Both the position numbers and the translations under genes were made by a program. The notes under the pieces are model-generated. The model saw only the letters and a program-made list of their open reading frames with translations, did not search any database and was not told the origin of the DNA. Source: Magnolia sinica (Eukaryota > Streptophyta > Magnoliopsida > Magnoliales > Magnoliaceae). Taken from it: a DNA stretch of 64,000 nucleotides. The DNA lies in assembly GCF_029962835.1 (NCBI RefSeq), contig NC_080591.1, positions 45,949,501 through 46,013,500 on the forward strand, read 5' to 3'. This document shows, one piece after another, positions 1 to 12,574 of this stretch. The stretch's first letter is position 1, and each line of letters starts with the position of its first letter.

Positions 1-1498
1 CTTAGTGGGCTAACCCAAAACGTTGGCCCCCCATTGATGATGATACTTTCCACTATCCTTTCAAGTGGACCCCGCCTTAGGATATATGATATACTATTGC
101 CTCAAATAGATTATGATAGTTTGACATGGACCATTTCATATACACTTCTATACCGTTTGGCCCCTATTCTTGTAAGTGGCATACCAGTTAAGACCAATCA
201 TCGCCTATTATATCTGATAATCATGCTAGTGTACTTAGTCAGTAAGACACACTAAGAATATGCTTAGTATAATATCATAATACATGCCCATACGCATCAT
301 TCGTATGCCTATTATGAGGAGCGTTTGATCATAGCATACGCCGTTGGGCTGAGACATTTATGGGACTCCTTATAAGATGGAGTGCCCCATATGATCGCGC
401 AATATGCGCAAGACTGATGCATGACCAGATGGTATGACTCATGGATTGCACATTGGTGTGACATGATCACTGTACACCCTAACAACATCAGGATCGTGGC
501 CTCCACAGGCACATCGTGGATGGCCAGATTAGATACCGAAAATATTGAGCACATAGGATGTCCTTGGATGAAAGTCTCAGAACCTTTTTGGTACCAGGAG
601 ATGCTCTAACGTCTAGACCGAGTAGAAACATGAGCACATGAGTGACGAATACCAGTAGGCCACGTCTCCCATTGTGTCGTGATCGATTGGGAGGGGGTGT
701 GGCCTTATCCGCCCAAGTGAGGAGGTTGTAAGCTAGGCTGAGTTTGACCAGCTCATAAATGGGTTCACTATTGACAAACTGGGTAGGTATTGGAAAACTA
801 CTGGTTAGGTAGATAGTGTGGTCTCTTCCACTCGTTGGGCTATGCGGCTAGGGAGGCGACAGTTAGTGTGGAGTGTACAAGACCCTGGTGATATCCCAAA
901 GGGGAACTATACTAATATATGTACTTGATGAGGATTGACATGCTTGTGTTGCATCTTGCATATGACATTTGGCTACGTAGGCATTGTATCGCATAGCCTT
1001 GGTATAGCCGATAGCATTCATGCCTTACATGGCATAGCCTTGGTACGACTGATAGTATTCATGGACTTACCAGCATATTCCTGCATTACTCTGATATTGC
1101 ATACTTGGCACTTGCCTTGCGCATACACTTACACCACCCTCTAAGCTTTTCATAAGCTTATGCATGACCGTTGCGTGCAGGTGATGTTGGATCGCAGCAG
1201 CGCTGAGGCGGGAGCGCGTGGCAGATTATTTTGGAGCTTTCTTATCACCTTGTATTTTCCTTTTTGCATTGTACTCAAATGATTTATTATAGTGGATATG
1301 TGGTGATGTTGTTTTGTGACTTGGTTATGCTTGTGGTTATGCTCCATTACAAAAAAAAAATCATATTAAAAATCCTCCTTGTAAGGTCCCAGGATCAGAA
1401 TTTGGCGTATGGGCCCCGAAAGCCAAGAATGAGGTACTATGGAGGCTGTCAGTGATCGGGAATTCTGTGAGCCCAGTTTCTGAGTTTGGGGTGTGACA
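1..1498 (+). mobile_element. 3' part of a long Ty3/gypsy LTR (Tekay/Del-like), cut by the window edge
   Basis: The segment ends in TTTGGGGTGTGACA at 1498, the mirror of the start of the solo LTR at 12575. Other blocks also match that element in reverse: the GCATAGCCTTGGTA/GATAGCATTCATG repeats near 960-1060 and the GTGTCGTGATCGATTGGGAG block near 673. It therefore belongs to the same LTR family. No primer binding site follows 1498, so it is a solo LTR or the 3' LTR of an element starting outside the window. No coding capacity is visible. The family name is inferred from the terminal sequence style only. Confidence 0.7.
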
Positions 1499-2696
1499 TG
1501 CTTGGCTTGGTACAGGTACATGAATTCATCTAGTGTCAGCTCTTTATTTTTGAGCTAATACCAGATAATATAAGCCCCAAACAACGACCTTCAGGCGTTC
1601 GGGGTGAGCTACCCTGGAGCCAACCTTAGGTGTTCGGTCATTATCCTCACAAACAGATGGATTAGGAGTTGAAGCCCACATTGGAGGACACAGATGAAGA
1701 TAGCAACATCCCCTTCAGCCATCTCTTTGGGGACATCGAGAGGAGTAGAGGCTCGAATAACCACATAGTCCGGGATCTAGAAGTCTTAGGGGACTTCGGT
1801 CATTTTGGCATCGGTGATGATTGACCCCCCGAGGATGAGTTCAGCGGGTCGTCCAGCTTGTGGCTCAACAGTCGTCCTCACGACCACAAACTGGGCAACC
1901 TTCTTGGTGCCTCTGGGCGAGCAGTAGCCTTCGGGCCCTTGGCCTTCCTAGCTTGAGGACGAGCAGTTGTCTCAATAGGCCACAAAGGCACGGCAATTAG
2001 CACCTCCACTAAGGCCTCGACCTTGGAACTCACGCTCTCTAGGTCAGTATCATCACCAAAGGCATAGACTTCAGGGATGCCTTCCGAGACATTCGACATT
2101 GAAAACTTGACGGAAAAAGGTGCAAAAGCAAAGGAAATGGAACAGAAAAGACCAGGGAATGGGAAAGACTCACCGGAAATCGTCTGCTCCCGGAGCCTGT
2201 CTGTAACTAAAGTCTTTGAGCAAATATTGAAATCAACAGAGGAGGAAATTGTTTTTATAACAATGGTCGGCCGGATGTAATCATGATGGGAGTTAATTAC
2301 TGGAGATGAAGGGCCATCTTGCCGAGCACCATCTCATATGTGGCAGCACACAATCAGCCAAAACGATATGTCTTCAGCAACCATGCAACATCTTCGATAA
2401 ATGGCATTTAATGCTGCGAATGAGGAGCCATCCTCTAGCCCAATGCTTTACACGCAGCAACTACCCACTCGCCCCAACGTTACATACTCCCATCATCTGC
2501 CATGCATCCGTCCACCATAGGTCTGAAGTCGAGGAGCCGCCTCCGCAAAGTACGGCACCTCGGTAGCACTAGGCCATAACTTCGAATCCTCTTCAACACT
2601 TCTACCAACGCTAACCGTCAGTAGAGTGTAACGGACTAATCATCCATGTATTTACTCCTCAAGTCCGTGCTGCAAACTCAAGGAGTAGGGGGCTTC
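1499..2696 (+). mobile_element. Internal 3' remnant of a Tat-like gypsy element
   Basis: This stretch lies between the LTR end at 1498 and the Tat-like 3' LTR at 2697, so by position it is the region downstream of pol. It contains a short minus-strand open frame (2099-1878, proline- and alanine-rich C-terminus) and a short plus-strand one (2077-2280). I recognise no domain in either. Tat elements often carry an extra, sometimes antisense, ORF here, so the minus frame could be a remnant of one; this is inference. A polypurine tract (AAGGAGTAGGGGGCTTC) ends the segment. Confidence 0.45.
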
Positions 2697-3395
2697 TGTT
2701 ATGGGAAATGTAGTGGGACCACTATTAGCTCGGCTCGGTGATATTACCATTGGTGGAAGTAAAGTATAGCTAATATCCGACCCCATAAGAACAATTCTAA
2801 ATAATACCGAGCTTCTGCTCAATAGTAGTCTATCAAAAGACAAAAGATCCCTCAATCTAAGAGCTGCCTGGACGAGCAATCTGGATAGTAATCTCCGCAA
2901 ACTCAGCCAACCAATGAGGCTCGGTGTAAAGCTCAGTATAGGTGAGCCCGACTCGATAACATCCTAGATAGCATAATGGTAAGCTCGGCTCGGACAGTCC
3001 TCAGTTGGAGTGAGCTCTGCTCGGACGGTCCTCAACCGATTAGCAAGGCTAAATTAACTCCAATAGCACACGATGGAAGTAATATCCAGCGCACAATCCT
3101 AGTGTAACCGCCAGCATTGTTGACCAGGCACGTCCCACCTAATGGCTTAGATTGTGCCTATAATGATGGACCATAACTCCTATGAACATTATAAATGAGG
3201 AGCCCACTCATAAGGATAGGTACGCAAAATATCAAACCCAAAACCCCTCTACACTACTAGACCTAGATTCCTAGCCTGACTTTGGCATCGGAGGGTCCCC
3301 TACTCTATCCAGGGTCTTTGTTGCCTTTCTCCCATTATGCAGGTGCTCGGAAGGTTGTTAGCTCGATGAGGGTGGACCAGATTTTTGCATCAACA
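2697..3395 (+). mobile_element. 3' LTR of a Tat/Retand-like gypsy element
   Basis: The 699-bp segment starts TGTTATGGGAAATG directly after a polypurine tract and ends TTTTTGCATCAACA, giving TGTT...AACA termini. The GGCATCGGAGGGTCCCC motif near 3285 is typical of Tat-group LTR ends. The downstream flank is Athila LTR sequence, so this element probably jumped into an Athila LTR. The 5' part is not in the window. Confidence 0.65.
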
Positions 3396-4010
3396 ATAAC
3401 TATCTGCGTAAGTCCTTCAATGCAATCGTCCAACTTTCAAGGCATCTAACTGGCTTTGATGTCATCGAACATGTGCTCAATGGGATCGAAAAACATCCAA
3501 ATCTATCCAGCGAGTTTACCCCAAAATTCATGATAATTCTGATGTCATCGAACTAGCTTTGATGGCATCGAACTGATCTTCGATGGGATCGAAGGTGTCT
3601 TCAATGGGATCGATAATTGCACCCAATTGTCCAGCAACCAAACTTGATTTTCTTTAATTTTCCAATATGATCGAGCCTCCTTCGATGGCATCAAACACTT
3701 ACTTCGATGGCATCAAATCGTCAAGTTCAGCAGTTACAAAATTATGCACTTTGCAATCTCAAATTTCTTCCTTCTTCACTTAGTTTTCTTGGATCTTAGA
3801 CTCTTGAAATCTTCATTCTTGGCCACCAAAAATCCATTCCTCACTTTGGTAATTCTTGAGTATCAAATCCATGCTTTTAGCATCCTTTTTATCTTAAGCT
3901 CTCAAAATCACCTCACAAGAGAAACATATAGAAATAGATCGATTAAGCACTATCATGTTCATAAAACCAAGAATAAATAGGAGGAAATATGCAATATTTC
4001 ACAATCAACA
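3396..4010 (-). mobile_element. Athila-type LTR remnant
   Basis: The end GCAATATTTCACAATCAACA (3991-4010), followed by a pyrimidine-rich PPT complement (CCCCTCTCGCTCTC), matches the minus-strand start of the Athila LTRs at 17544 and 39757. The block near 3770-3830 (TTTTCTTGGATCTTAGAC) matches the same LTRs. From 3440 to 3720 it carries many copies of a GATGTCATCGAA/GATGGCATCGAA motif. The rest of this LTR is missing, presumably displaced by the Tat-like insertion. Confidence 0.7.
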
Positions 4011-5939
4011 CCCCTCTCGCTCTCATTTGATCATCAAAGAAATATTCAAGAGCTTCAGTCATAGTACAGGAATTAAGAGCTATAGAGTTTAGGTATCTCG
4101 CGGATCATAGCGATGGGAGAAGGAAGGAGTCAGATGAAGAAAGCTGCAAGAAGAGCCTGTTACGTGACCGTGCAACAGAGTCTGGTTGTGCGACCGCACA
4201 ACAGAGGTCACATATGACCAATATGCTATGCATTTCATGTAGATTTGTCATGGATTCACCATCCTATGTGTGTCTTATACATATTGACGTGAAGTAAGGC
4301 TTTCAAACCCGCACACTTCTTCTGTCATTGCAACAGATGCTCTACAAGCCGAAATGATGTCGAAATCATCATTGGATTAATTTTAATTATATTAATTAAG
4401 TGTACTTCACTTTAAAATCAAGGGAAATGTGGGAAGTGTAATAAGAATTCAGATTGATGAAATAAAATGATGATGAGTATTTTTTAATTAAATTCTTTTT
4501 TTATTATTGAATATAGATATTCCAATTTCTAAAACATGTTTCTGATAGAAACACACCCATAGTGAGCTAACTAGTTGGTAAAATACATAGAAAGCACACT
4601 TATATTGTTAGCCACTATGTAAAATCTTCATGCTTTGGATGTATATCTACAACCAATGAAAACCCAGTCTATCGGCAAATTAATCTATGCTAAACTCAAG
4701 TAGGAGATGCATATTCGACTGGCATGCGACACCCACAGCGAGCTAAATAGATGGTAAAATACATAGAAAAGTACACCCATACTATTAGGGACCCGGTAAA
4801 ATCTTCATGCCTAGGATACATATTTTCAACCGACATTATTCCTAATTACTAACAACCTAATCTATAAATAATCCAAACTGTCAAGAATATTTTCAATTAA
4901 TAGCCCTTCCAACATAAAGGTCCAACCCAAAAGGCAGCTATGGCTGGAAAAGTCCAAATAGAAGGGCAACAAGGTTTCTCAAAGACAAGGTCCATCAATC
5001 ATAGGGTTGGGCTTCAAGTCCAAAATACTTAAACGACGATCCATAAGAGCAATAACCAATTCTGTATGAATAATCCATATACAACCATTAACTTACATAA
5101 ATGATTTATAGAATTAACAGATGAATTCACTCAACCATGCATAAAATGATAATTCCAACATACATAAGCCATCCACACACAAGTAATTCAACAGATGCCC
5201 ATAATACTAGGCATGTCAGCATGATTTGGTCAATTTACAAAAATCTGCATACAAACAACATAACAAACATTATAAGGATAGGCACAATCATACACACATA
5301 TATGCAAGAACCAAGTTAAAATGTCGGGCAAATCTTGAAGGGTAGATCTTCACTTAATTGTTGTTAGGGTTTTTAAGCTACGAACGCTCTGGCACTAATG
5401 TCCTACGGTAGCAACGGATTTTATAGTTGTTGGTCAGGAGAAAATTAGGGAAAACCTAGCTTACAGTTGAAACCAAAATTAACCTAAATTGGAAATATTA
5501 GGCCTGTCCTTTTACTTGATCATCTAAATTAGTTTGCTACAATAATGCGTCTAGCTCACCAGAGAGCCTGTTAGGGTTATAGGGTTTCAAGGCTTGGGTT
5601 CACTCATGGTTTCCATGTCATTCAGGTCCATGGGGTCAACTAAATTCAAGGTCTCGCTCACTCTCTGGGTTGCACTCACGGCACATGTGAGTATATGGGC
5701 GAGTGCTCAACCAACCAGAAAAATAAATAAATAAAACTATAACTGCCGAGGACGCCCAATACCCGAGTAATGGAGGACTGAGTGTCACACCAACTGTGTT
5801 TATTTTGTCATCCACCATTGAAACTTTATTAGGCCCACTGTGCGTTTATTTTGTCATTCAAGTTGTTAAGCAGGTCACATGACCCCACCGTATGAAGTGA
5901 AAACAAAAATATTAGCGGGGTCCAAGATATCGTGGGCCC
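4011..5939. other. Decayed repeat-derived sequence without recognisable genes
   Basis: The first part should be the internal end of the Athila remnant, since it follows a PPT-like tract, but no coding domain can be read in any frame. Two diverged copies of a ~90-bp unit lie at 4559-4648 and 4736-4825. The rest is AT-rich with no open frame above about 60 codons. I see no promoter, RNA gene or terminal repeat here. Confidence 0.5.
4559..4825. repeat. Diverged direct repeat, two ~90-bp copies
   Basis: Copy 1 (4559-4648) and copy 2 (4736-4825) share GGTAAAATACATAGAAA and GTAAAATCTTCATGC in the same order and spacing. They start about 177 bp apart, so this is a partly degraded tandem duplication. 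Confidence 0.65.
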
Positions 5940-6190
5940 CACCGTATTGGGCCCCACCGTGATGTATGTGTTATATCCCTATTGTCCATTGGACAATGGG
6001 ACCTACAATGATGTATGCCTTATATCCATGTTGTCCATAGGACAACGGGACCCATGATGTACGTGTTGTATTCACACTAACCACTGGATAACGAGCCCCT
6101 GTGATGAGTGTGATGTCTACCCAGTCCACTAGACAGTGGGACCACCGTGAGGTGTCTTTTATGTCCACGCTATCCATTGGACAACAAGAC
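5940..6190. repeat. Degenerate tandem repeat, period about 50-58 bp
   Basis: About five copies of a unit of the form ACCGTGATGTATGTGTTATA followed by TCCATTGGACAATGGGACC occur from 5949 to 6190. The same word set recurs in the long gypsy LTRs (14360-15900, 20160-21700). This suggests that the segment is part of another such LTR. Confidence 0.65.
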
Positions 6191-7269
6191 CCACCAAAAC
6201 GTTTATCTGTTATTTGACCAACCAATAAGGTCACTTGGATCGGGATGAACGAAGGACACAAGTATTGTTATTATAAACCTTTTGTGGGGCCTGCCATCCA
6301 TGAAGCCCACCTATTGTTTGTGTTTTATGTACGCATCCCAACTATAGGTCCACCCCGATGTATATGCTACCCACACCATTCGTGCATGCGAGTTAATTCC
6401 CCAAGTTCCTAACAATTCGATGTAGGATTGAGTTGTTTAGGCCAGAAATCTTCTGAACCTCGGAATTCTAACTTGGGGGAATTTGTGCATATCAAGTTCT
6501 TGAGGTTTGGATTGGCAGTAAGAGCAGCTCAGCTACATGTGGGTGTCGTGAGTGGTATTAACTTCATGAGAACCTCTAATTTGTGCCAAAGCGAGCCACT
6601 AAATTAGCAGTTGAGAGAGGTGAGTCCATCTCCAATTCCTATTATTCAAATTTTAATTAGAAATTAACTTAGGCCTAAACGAATTGAACTTCAAATTCAT
6701 TATAGGTATCAAGGTTTCCCCAAATCTTATACCTAGGGTGCGCTCAAATTAAAGAATCTCACTTTAGAGGTAATGATCTCTCCCTCAAGATTTCTTACAA
6801 CATGTTTAGTCTAGTAATAGTTTTAATATATGAATGGTTGTATAAATTCGATTTGGGAATCATGTGATAACACTTGTAATTCACATTACATATGTTAATC
6901 TTAAAATGATTGGTAGATTTCTTGATCTCTAGAACTTTGATCATGTACACATCACCTACTTAACTCATGCGCACTATCTTAAGTGTCTGTAATCGCTTGA
7001 ATATAACTCTTGTCTTATATATTTCACATGAACATAAATCCTAGCATGCTATTGTATAACTAACATGTGCTAGGCTATTAATATGCTTAAAATTATTGAA
7101 ATGTGGAAATTAAATCAAATCGTGAACTATTGTAAACAGTTTATGTGATTGGGATTGTTATTTAATAAATTGTCACCCTACCATCTTCATGATTTGCTTA
7201 TGTGATTTGGATCACTAATGATATGAATCAATGAAAGCACACCTCGAACTAGTGGCCTTTGTTATGTGG
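6191..7269. other. Non-coding, probable old LTR sequence
   Basis: The stretch is AT-rich, has no domain-bearing frame and lies between two tandem-repeat blocks. It resembles the middle of the long gypsy LTRs in composition but has no terminal motif. I see nothing else in it. Confidence 0.4.
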
Positions 7270-7490
7270 AGGATTGTGCAAATTGGAATATTTGTGGTGT
7301 CCTTGAATGAACTTGATTATCCTATGTGGCTTATTGGAATATTTGTTGTGTGCTTGAATGTTCTTGATTGGCCCATGTGGCTTGATGGATTGGAATATTT
7401 GTTGTGTTCTTAAACAGAGTTGATTGCCCTATGGGGTTTGATGGATTGGAGTATTTGGTGTGTCCTTGAATTGAGCTTGTTGGGTTGAAT
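7270..7490. repeat. Minisatellite, about four ~70-bp copies
   Basis: Units of the form TTGGAATATTTGTTGTGTGC + TTGAATGTTCTTGATTG + CCCATGTGGCTTGATGG repeat about four times with substitutions. The open frame across it exists because the repeat lacks stops; it is not a gene. Confidence 0.7.
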
Positions 7491-7599
7491 TCCTTATGGT
7501 GTCTATAATTGGACTTGTGATAGAAAAGATTATTCTATTGTCATATTACCATTGATTTAATAAGACTACTAGTTGAAGGGGTTAGTTATAATTGGTTTG

Positions 7600-7972
7600 T
7601 ATGTAAATTTGACTAATAATGGTTGGGCTAATCATGTATACATGGTATGCGGGCATTATTGGGTTTCTAGCCATTATGAACATGTACTTGTTGTATTTTT
7701 GTTGGTGGGTGGTGATTGTATGAATGTCCAATTTGTGTGAAATTTTATAGGGTGGCTAATCATCATAATCACATACTTATTGTATTTTCACTGATGATTA
7801 GTCATTGTGTAGTCGTCCCCTTTTTGGTGTGGGCATTATCAGGTGGCTAGTCATTGTGAGTACGTACTTGTTGTATATTTCACTGGTGACTAGACCATTG
7901 TACAAATGACCCTTTTTGGATGTGTTTAGTCTTGTTGTATTTTTGTTGGTAACTAGACCATTATATAGTGGG
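7600..7972. repeat. Minisatellite, ~95-bp units, cut by the Athila insertion
   Basis: Four diverged units share GGTGGCTAGTCATTGTGAG, TACTTGTTGTATTTTTG and a GACTAGACCATT-type block. The array stops exactly at the target site (GTGGG, 7968-7972). The sequence after the far end of the element (39758 on) would be its original continuation. Confidence 0.65.
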
Positions 7973-8149
7973 TGTTCACAACCCCAAGTGTAGGGTCGCG
8001 ATGTAGTAATAACTCGGCAAGACCGAGGTCAAATCCACAGGGACTAAACTTATACGTATTCTGAAAATAACTACAACTAGAACTAGAAAAAGATTTAAAT
8101 TAAAATCTGAATAATTGAGAGTAATGGTGAATAATGTTGGTTAAAATTT
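7973..8149 (-). repeat. Athila 3' LTR, segment 3 (outer end)
   Basis: It matches 38541-38705 closely, with TGTTCACAACCCCAAGTGTA at the terminus and the CTCGGC/ACCGAG hairpin near 8011. Homology stops about 8147-8149, where SIRE sequence begins. About 400 bp of LTR expected before 12333 is missing, so a deletion took both LTR and SIRE sequence. Confidence 0.85.
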
Positions 8150-11100
8150 GGCAGTCCAATGTGTTGTGATATTTAGGATATTTTATACCCTTAAGGGCTT
8201 GCTTTTTGGATGATGATTATACTACCCAAGCTTGGGGTAGTTAATTTTTGTTTAATTGGTGAATGAACGATGATATCTAATCACCTTCTTTTTTATAATG
8301 CTCATGCCATTTCTGTCCTATATTAGCATTTTTTTTAAAGCATGATTAGTTCACATCTAGTTCTTATGCTTCATTCCTATATTTTATAAACTTATGTGAT
8401 TTCTTAGTCTCTCCCTTTAGCTTTGGTTATACACATACTTCAGTTGTATTGGTTTATTACTTTACCTTTGCCAATCACTGACAAAAAGGGGGGAGAATAT
8501 TTTATACTCCCAAGTTTGTTGCTGTGTTGTGTTTCTTAAATCTTAATGCAGGAACTTAGTGGGAGCATGATCAACTCTTGAATAGATTTATTTCAAATTT
8601 AATCATGTATTGAGTTAATTGTAATATCTTAGGGTTGGTTAGTTCATTTTTATCACGTAATTGACAAAGGGAGAGATTAAAAGTACCCTAGTTTGTCAAG
8701 TTACATGAATGTTGAGTTTGTCTTAAGTGAGTCCCAAGACAAATATTTCAAGATGAAGACCTCAACCAAAGAGAAGCTCAAGTGCTCCAAACAGGTAATG
8801 AAGCCTCACTTCCCTAAACTAAACCTACTCATAACCCCAAGTGTAGGGTCGCGATGTAGTAATAATCTCAGTAAGACCGAGGTCGAATCCACAGGGACTG
8901 AACTTGTGTATCTTCTGAAAGCAACTAGAACTAGAACTAGAAGAAGATGAAAATCTAAATCTGGAAATATTTGAGAGAGTAATTGTGAGAGATTTAATGA
9001 AAAACTTAATAAATTCAAAGGTGGGAAACTAAGATTTTCAAGGATCCACTTGTAGAGATCGGGGAGATCTATATTTGATTCAAAGACACAACTGGAATCA
9101 AAGTCCCATCTTATCCAATTGGAAGATATCTCAGTAAAACCAAATCTAAACTTCCTTTGACCTAATTCTCAATGAATGAGAGGTGTGAGAACTAGAAGTG
9201 ATTCCATCACAAAACCATGCCCAGGAGACAAGGCAAACAACAAGATTTACCAATCCCACAACCAATCATAAGAAAATCATGAAGATTAGAAGGATTCCAT
9301 CACCCAATCATGCCTATGGGACGATGATGAATAACGAAATTTCCTAATTTCACAATCTCAATACATGAAAAGAACATACTCAAAGCTATCGCAGATCTAT
9401 TGTCACAACAAACCATTAAAAACTGAAAGTATTTCTTAAATATCAAACTTGAATAAAAAATAGTTCAACTTAAACATGAATTAAAGCAATAAAAAACATC
9501 ACATCACGCTACAAGCTTCACCTCTTAGCCCTAGCTAAGAGGCTTAGCCAATCATAGACATGATTGAATTAAAATCTCTTAAGAAAAGCATAAAAACAAC
9601 TAAGGAAAGGGAAGAAAAACTCTTAGCGACAGCTTCTCCATGCTTTTGCTCCACTCCACAGACCCTAGATGATCCTTAGGGATGCCCTAGGGACTCCTAT
9701 TTATAGTTTTATATCACCTCCATTCGCACTGAGTTGGAAATTTTCAGAAACCGTCTCAAATTTACGCAATCCGTGCAAAATTTACGTAACCCTCGACTAG
9801 TCGTAGACAATCCTCGACCGGTTGAGGGTCACCTTCGACTGGTCGTGGACCATCCTCAACTGGTCAATGATGACCTAATTTTTTATGATTTGGTCGGTCG
9901 AGTTCAAGTCGAGGAATCCTCGACTAGTCGAGCAGATCCTTAAACTGGTCGAGGATGGGCTTGAACTAGTCGAAGGACGCCGATTTTTAGGGTTCCTTTT
10001 CTCCTCTTCAAGTCTTCAATGCTCCACCTTCCTCACTTTATTTTCTTGGATCTTTGACATGTGAATTCTTCATTCATGGTCTCATCAAATCCATCTTTGA
10101 CCTTGGTGATTCTTGAGCATTAAATCCATGCTTTTAGCATCCTTTTCAATCCAAACTCTTAAATTCACCTTGCAACACAAACATGATTAAAATAGAACAT
10201 TAAGCATTATCATGTTCATAAAACCAAGTAATAAATGGGGTCCAATATGCAAATTTTGACCCTCAACAAAACCCTAAGGTATATGACCCTCATCCAACTT
10301 AAAACTTACCTCTAAACTCATTAGAAAACACTATGGTAAGATTAAGTAAGAAAGACACTTAGAATGTTAAAGGAATGAAAATTGCATTATACTAGCAAGT
10401 CAATTATATCGATTTGCAATCAAAGACATATTCAAAATATGTCCACCAACAAAATGATCTATTTGCTGGAAGATGGTTCGATACTATCAATATATAGTCT
10501 CATTCTGTCCAACAACAAAATTATCTATCTGCTGAAAATCTTGATAATATCAAATACGGTCCGATAATATCGAAATTCAAGCTTCGATACTATCGAACCC
10601 TTTTCGATAATATCAACTTAGGGACTTCCTTTAAACAGAAGACATTCTCAAAAGTGTTCATCGATCGAATCGAGTCACCCTCAATTACATCAAGAGTAAG
10701 TTCTTAATAACATCAAATCAAACTCAATTGAATCGAACTTATGGAACATCTTTTCCAGCAAGCTTTCAAAGAAAATACATATATATTTGATCATATCGAA
10801 TATTATTCAATGTAATCGAACTTCGAAATTCGATAACATTGAATGATGATCAATTACATCGAACTTCTGGACAAAATCTTCTAGTGGCCTAAGGTACATT
10901 TCTGAAGAGAATTCAAATGGGATCGAACTACCCTCGATAACATCGAAGTGCACATTGATGAATTCGAATGGTATTTGATAAAATTGAGCAAAGTCTGCTC
11001 TACACAAAAATAAACATATGTGTAGAAAGTCGATATAATCAAATGAGACTCAACATAATCGAAATTCAAATTTCGATAATATTGAAGACTGTTCGATAAT

Positions 11101-12332
11101 ATCGACAATGACAAATTTCTGCCCATTTTATTACAGTTGGGATTCTTTCTCTATAAATATCTCATGTTGCTTCTTCATAAAATGAGCTAGAATCCAAGAA
11201 AGTTTGAGTTTGTTATTCCAATATCTATCTATCCTCTTACTCACTCTCTCTTTCCTATTAGAGTTCATCATTAAATCCTTTGCTTGAGCATCAACTCATA
11301 TCATATATTCTTGGATTGAATTATGAACTCTAACATTCATGAGTTTCCAACTAATCATACTATCTTAGAACTCCTAAATGCCTAGTTCACGGGAACCTTC
11401 TCTATTTATTTAAATCTTACCATTTAATAAAGAAGATTAAAAAAAAAAACCCTAAACCTCACAACCTCAGAGCCTTCGCAAAAGCATCATGAACAAGTTG
11501 CGGTTCAAGGGAGCTGAAGATTCTTCGTCATCATCGAAGATCTTCACATTGGGCGAGAACGGGACTCACCAACTTACTTTGTAAGTATTTAGAGTCTAAA
11601 GTGTTTGAAGCCCTTTCCTTGTGTAGGATTGGGATTCAGAGTTTCAGTGTTAAACTCGCCAGGTCCTAGTTGTAAGCCCCTGATGGGAAAATACGTTGTG
11701 CCTTTATATAGGATGTGTAGCCTTACGTAGGTTGTGCCTTGTGTAAGCTTGGGTTGCTTTGTGTAGGCTCCCACTGTTAAGTCCTTAGGTAGGACATGCC
11801 ACCTTATGTAGGCATCTAGGAACCTTGTGTAGGTGTCCTAGTTTAACCTTGTGTAGGTTGTGAAGGTTTATGGTTAACCTGATTTAAAACCATTGGATAG
11901 TGAAATTCGGTACACTCTAAGAGAGAGTGTGTCTACTGGCAGTAGAGTAGGCAAGTAGCCCAACCACTATACATGATTGTGTTTGGGATTGTTTTGAGTA
12001 CATTTACCTAATTATGCTTATGTTCATCATATGTTTACATTGATGCATGATTTAGTTTATGTATGAGTATTAATAGAAGTCACATCCCACACACAATACA
12101 TATTATTCTTATAGGATTTGATTTTACATATGTATCTTGTATAAGCCTATGTGAATTGGACCCTTTATTGGCTTGGAAGCTATAAAGTTACTTTGCCTCA
12201 CTTCCCTGTTTTAAAAGTTAGGCATATGTAGTTATTAAAATATAAAAAAATTTGAAAAAGTCTTATTCACCCTCCTCTAGGACACTTAGTCATACTTTAT
12301 ACTTCAGTACTAGAGGTTCTACTACAATTTCA
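8150..12332 (+). mobile_element. 5'-truncated SIRE-type Ty1/copia element with its 3' LTR
   Basis: 8150-8677 is the internal 3' end, with GACAAAGGGAGAGAT as polypurine tract (8664-8677). The 3' LTR starts at 8678 (TAAAAGTACCCTAGTTTGTC, compared with TGAAAGTGCCCTGG in the copy at 35974) and ends ...CTACAATTTCA at 12332. It is split by a solo LTR (8826-10268), giving a net length of about 2.2 kb. No gag, pol or 5' LTR remains. Blocks such as CTTGTGTAGG repeats and TGTCTACTGGCAGTAGAGTA match the SIRE LTRs at 27553-29945 and 33581-35974 in reverse. Confidence 0.82.
8826..10268 (-). mobile_element. Athila-type solo LTR (1443 bp) inside the SIRE LTR
   Basis: It is flanked by perfect AAACC duplications (8821-8825, 10269-10273). 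It ends CAAATTTTGACCCTCAACA at 10268; its other end (TACTCATAACCCCAAGTGTA) is a diverged form of TGTTCACAACCCC. It carries the CCTCTTAGC/GCTAAGAGG hairpin (9521-9542). A block of TCGACTGGTCGAGG-like palindromes fills 9785-9980. No internal region remains, so LTR-LTR recombination is the likely origin. Confidence 0.88.
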
Positions 12333-12574
12333 ACTACAAGCTTCACCTCTTAGCCCTAGCTAAGAGGTTTAGCCAACCATAGACATGATTGGATCTAAAA
12401 CCCTAAAAGAAAACATTAAAAATAAATAAGGAAGGAAGAAAAACTATTGGGAGGTTGTTCTACCGTTTGGCTCTGCTTTTGAAAACCTAATTCATCCTTA
12501 GAACTCCTCAAAGAACCCATATTTATGGCTTTATTCGGCTGTCTTTGAATACCACCTCAAATTTACGCATTCTG
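12333..12574 (-). repeat. Athila 3' LTR, segment 2
   Basis: Between the truncated SIRE element and the 4.3-kb solo LTR, this segment continues the LTR, including the CCTCTTAGC/GCTAAGAGG hairpin at 12346-12367 and the TAGACATGATTG block. It ends with TTCTG (12570-12574), the target site of the solo LTR. Confidence 0.85.
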
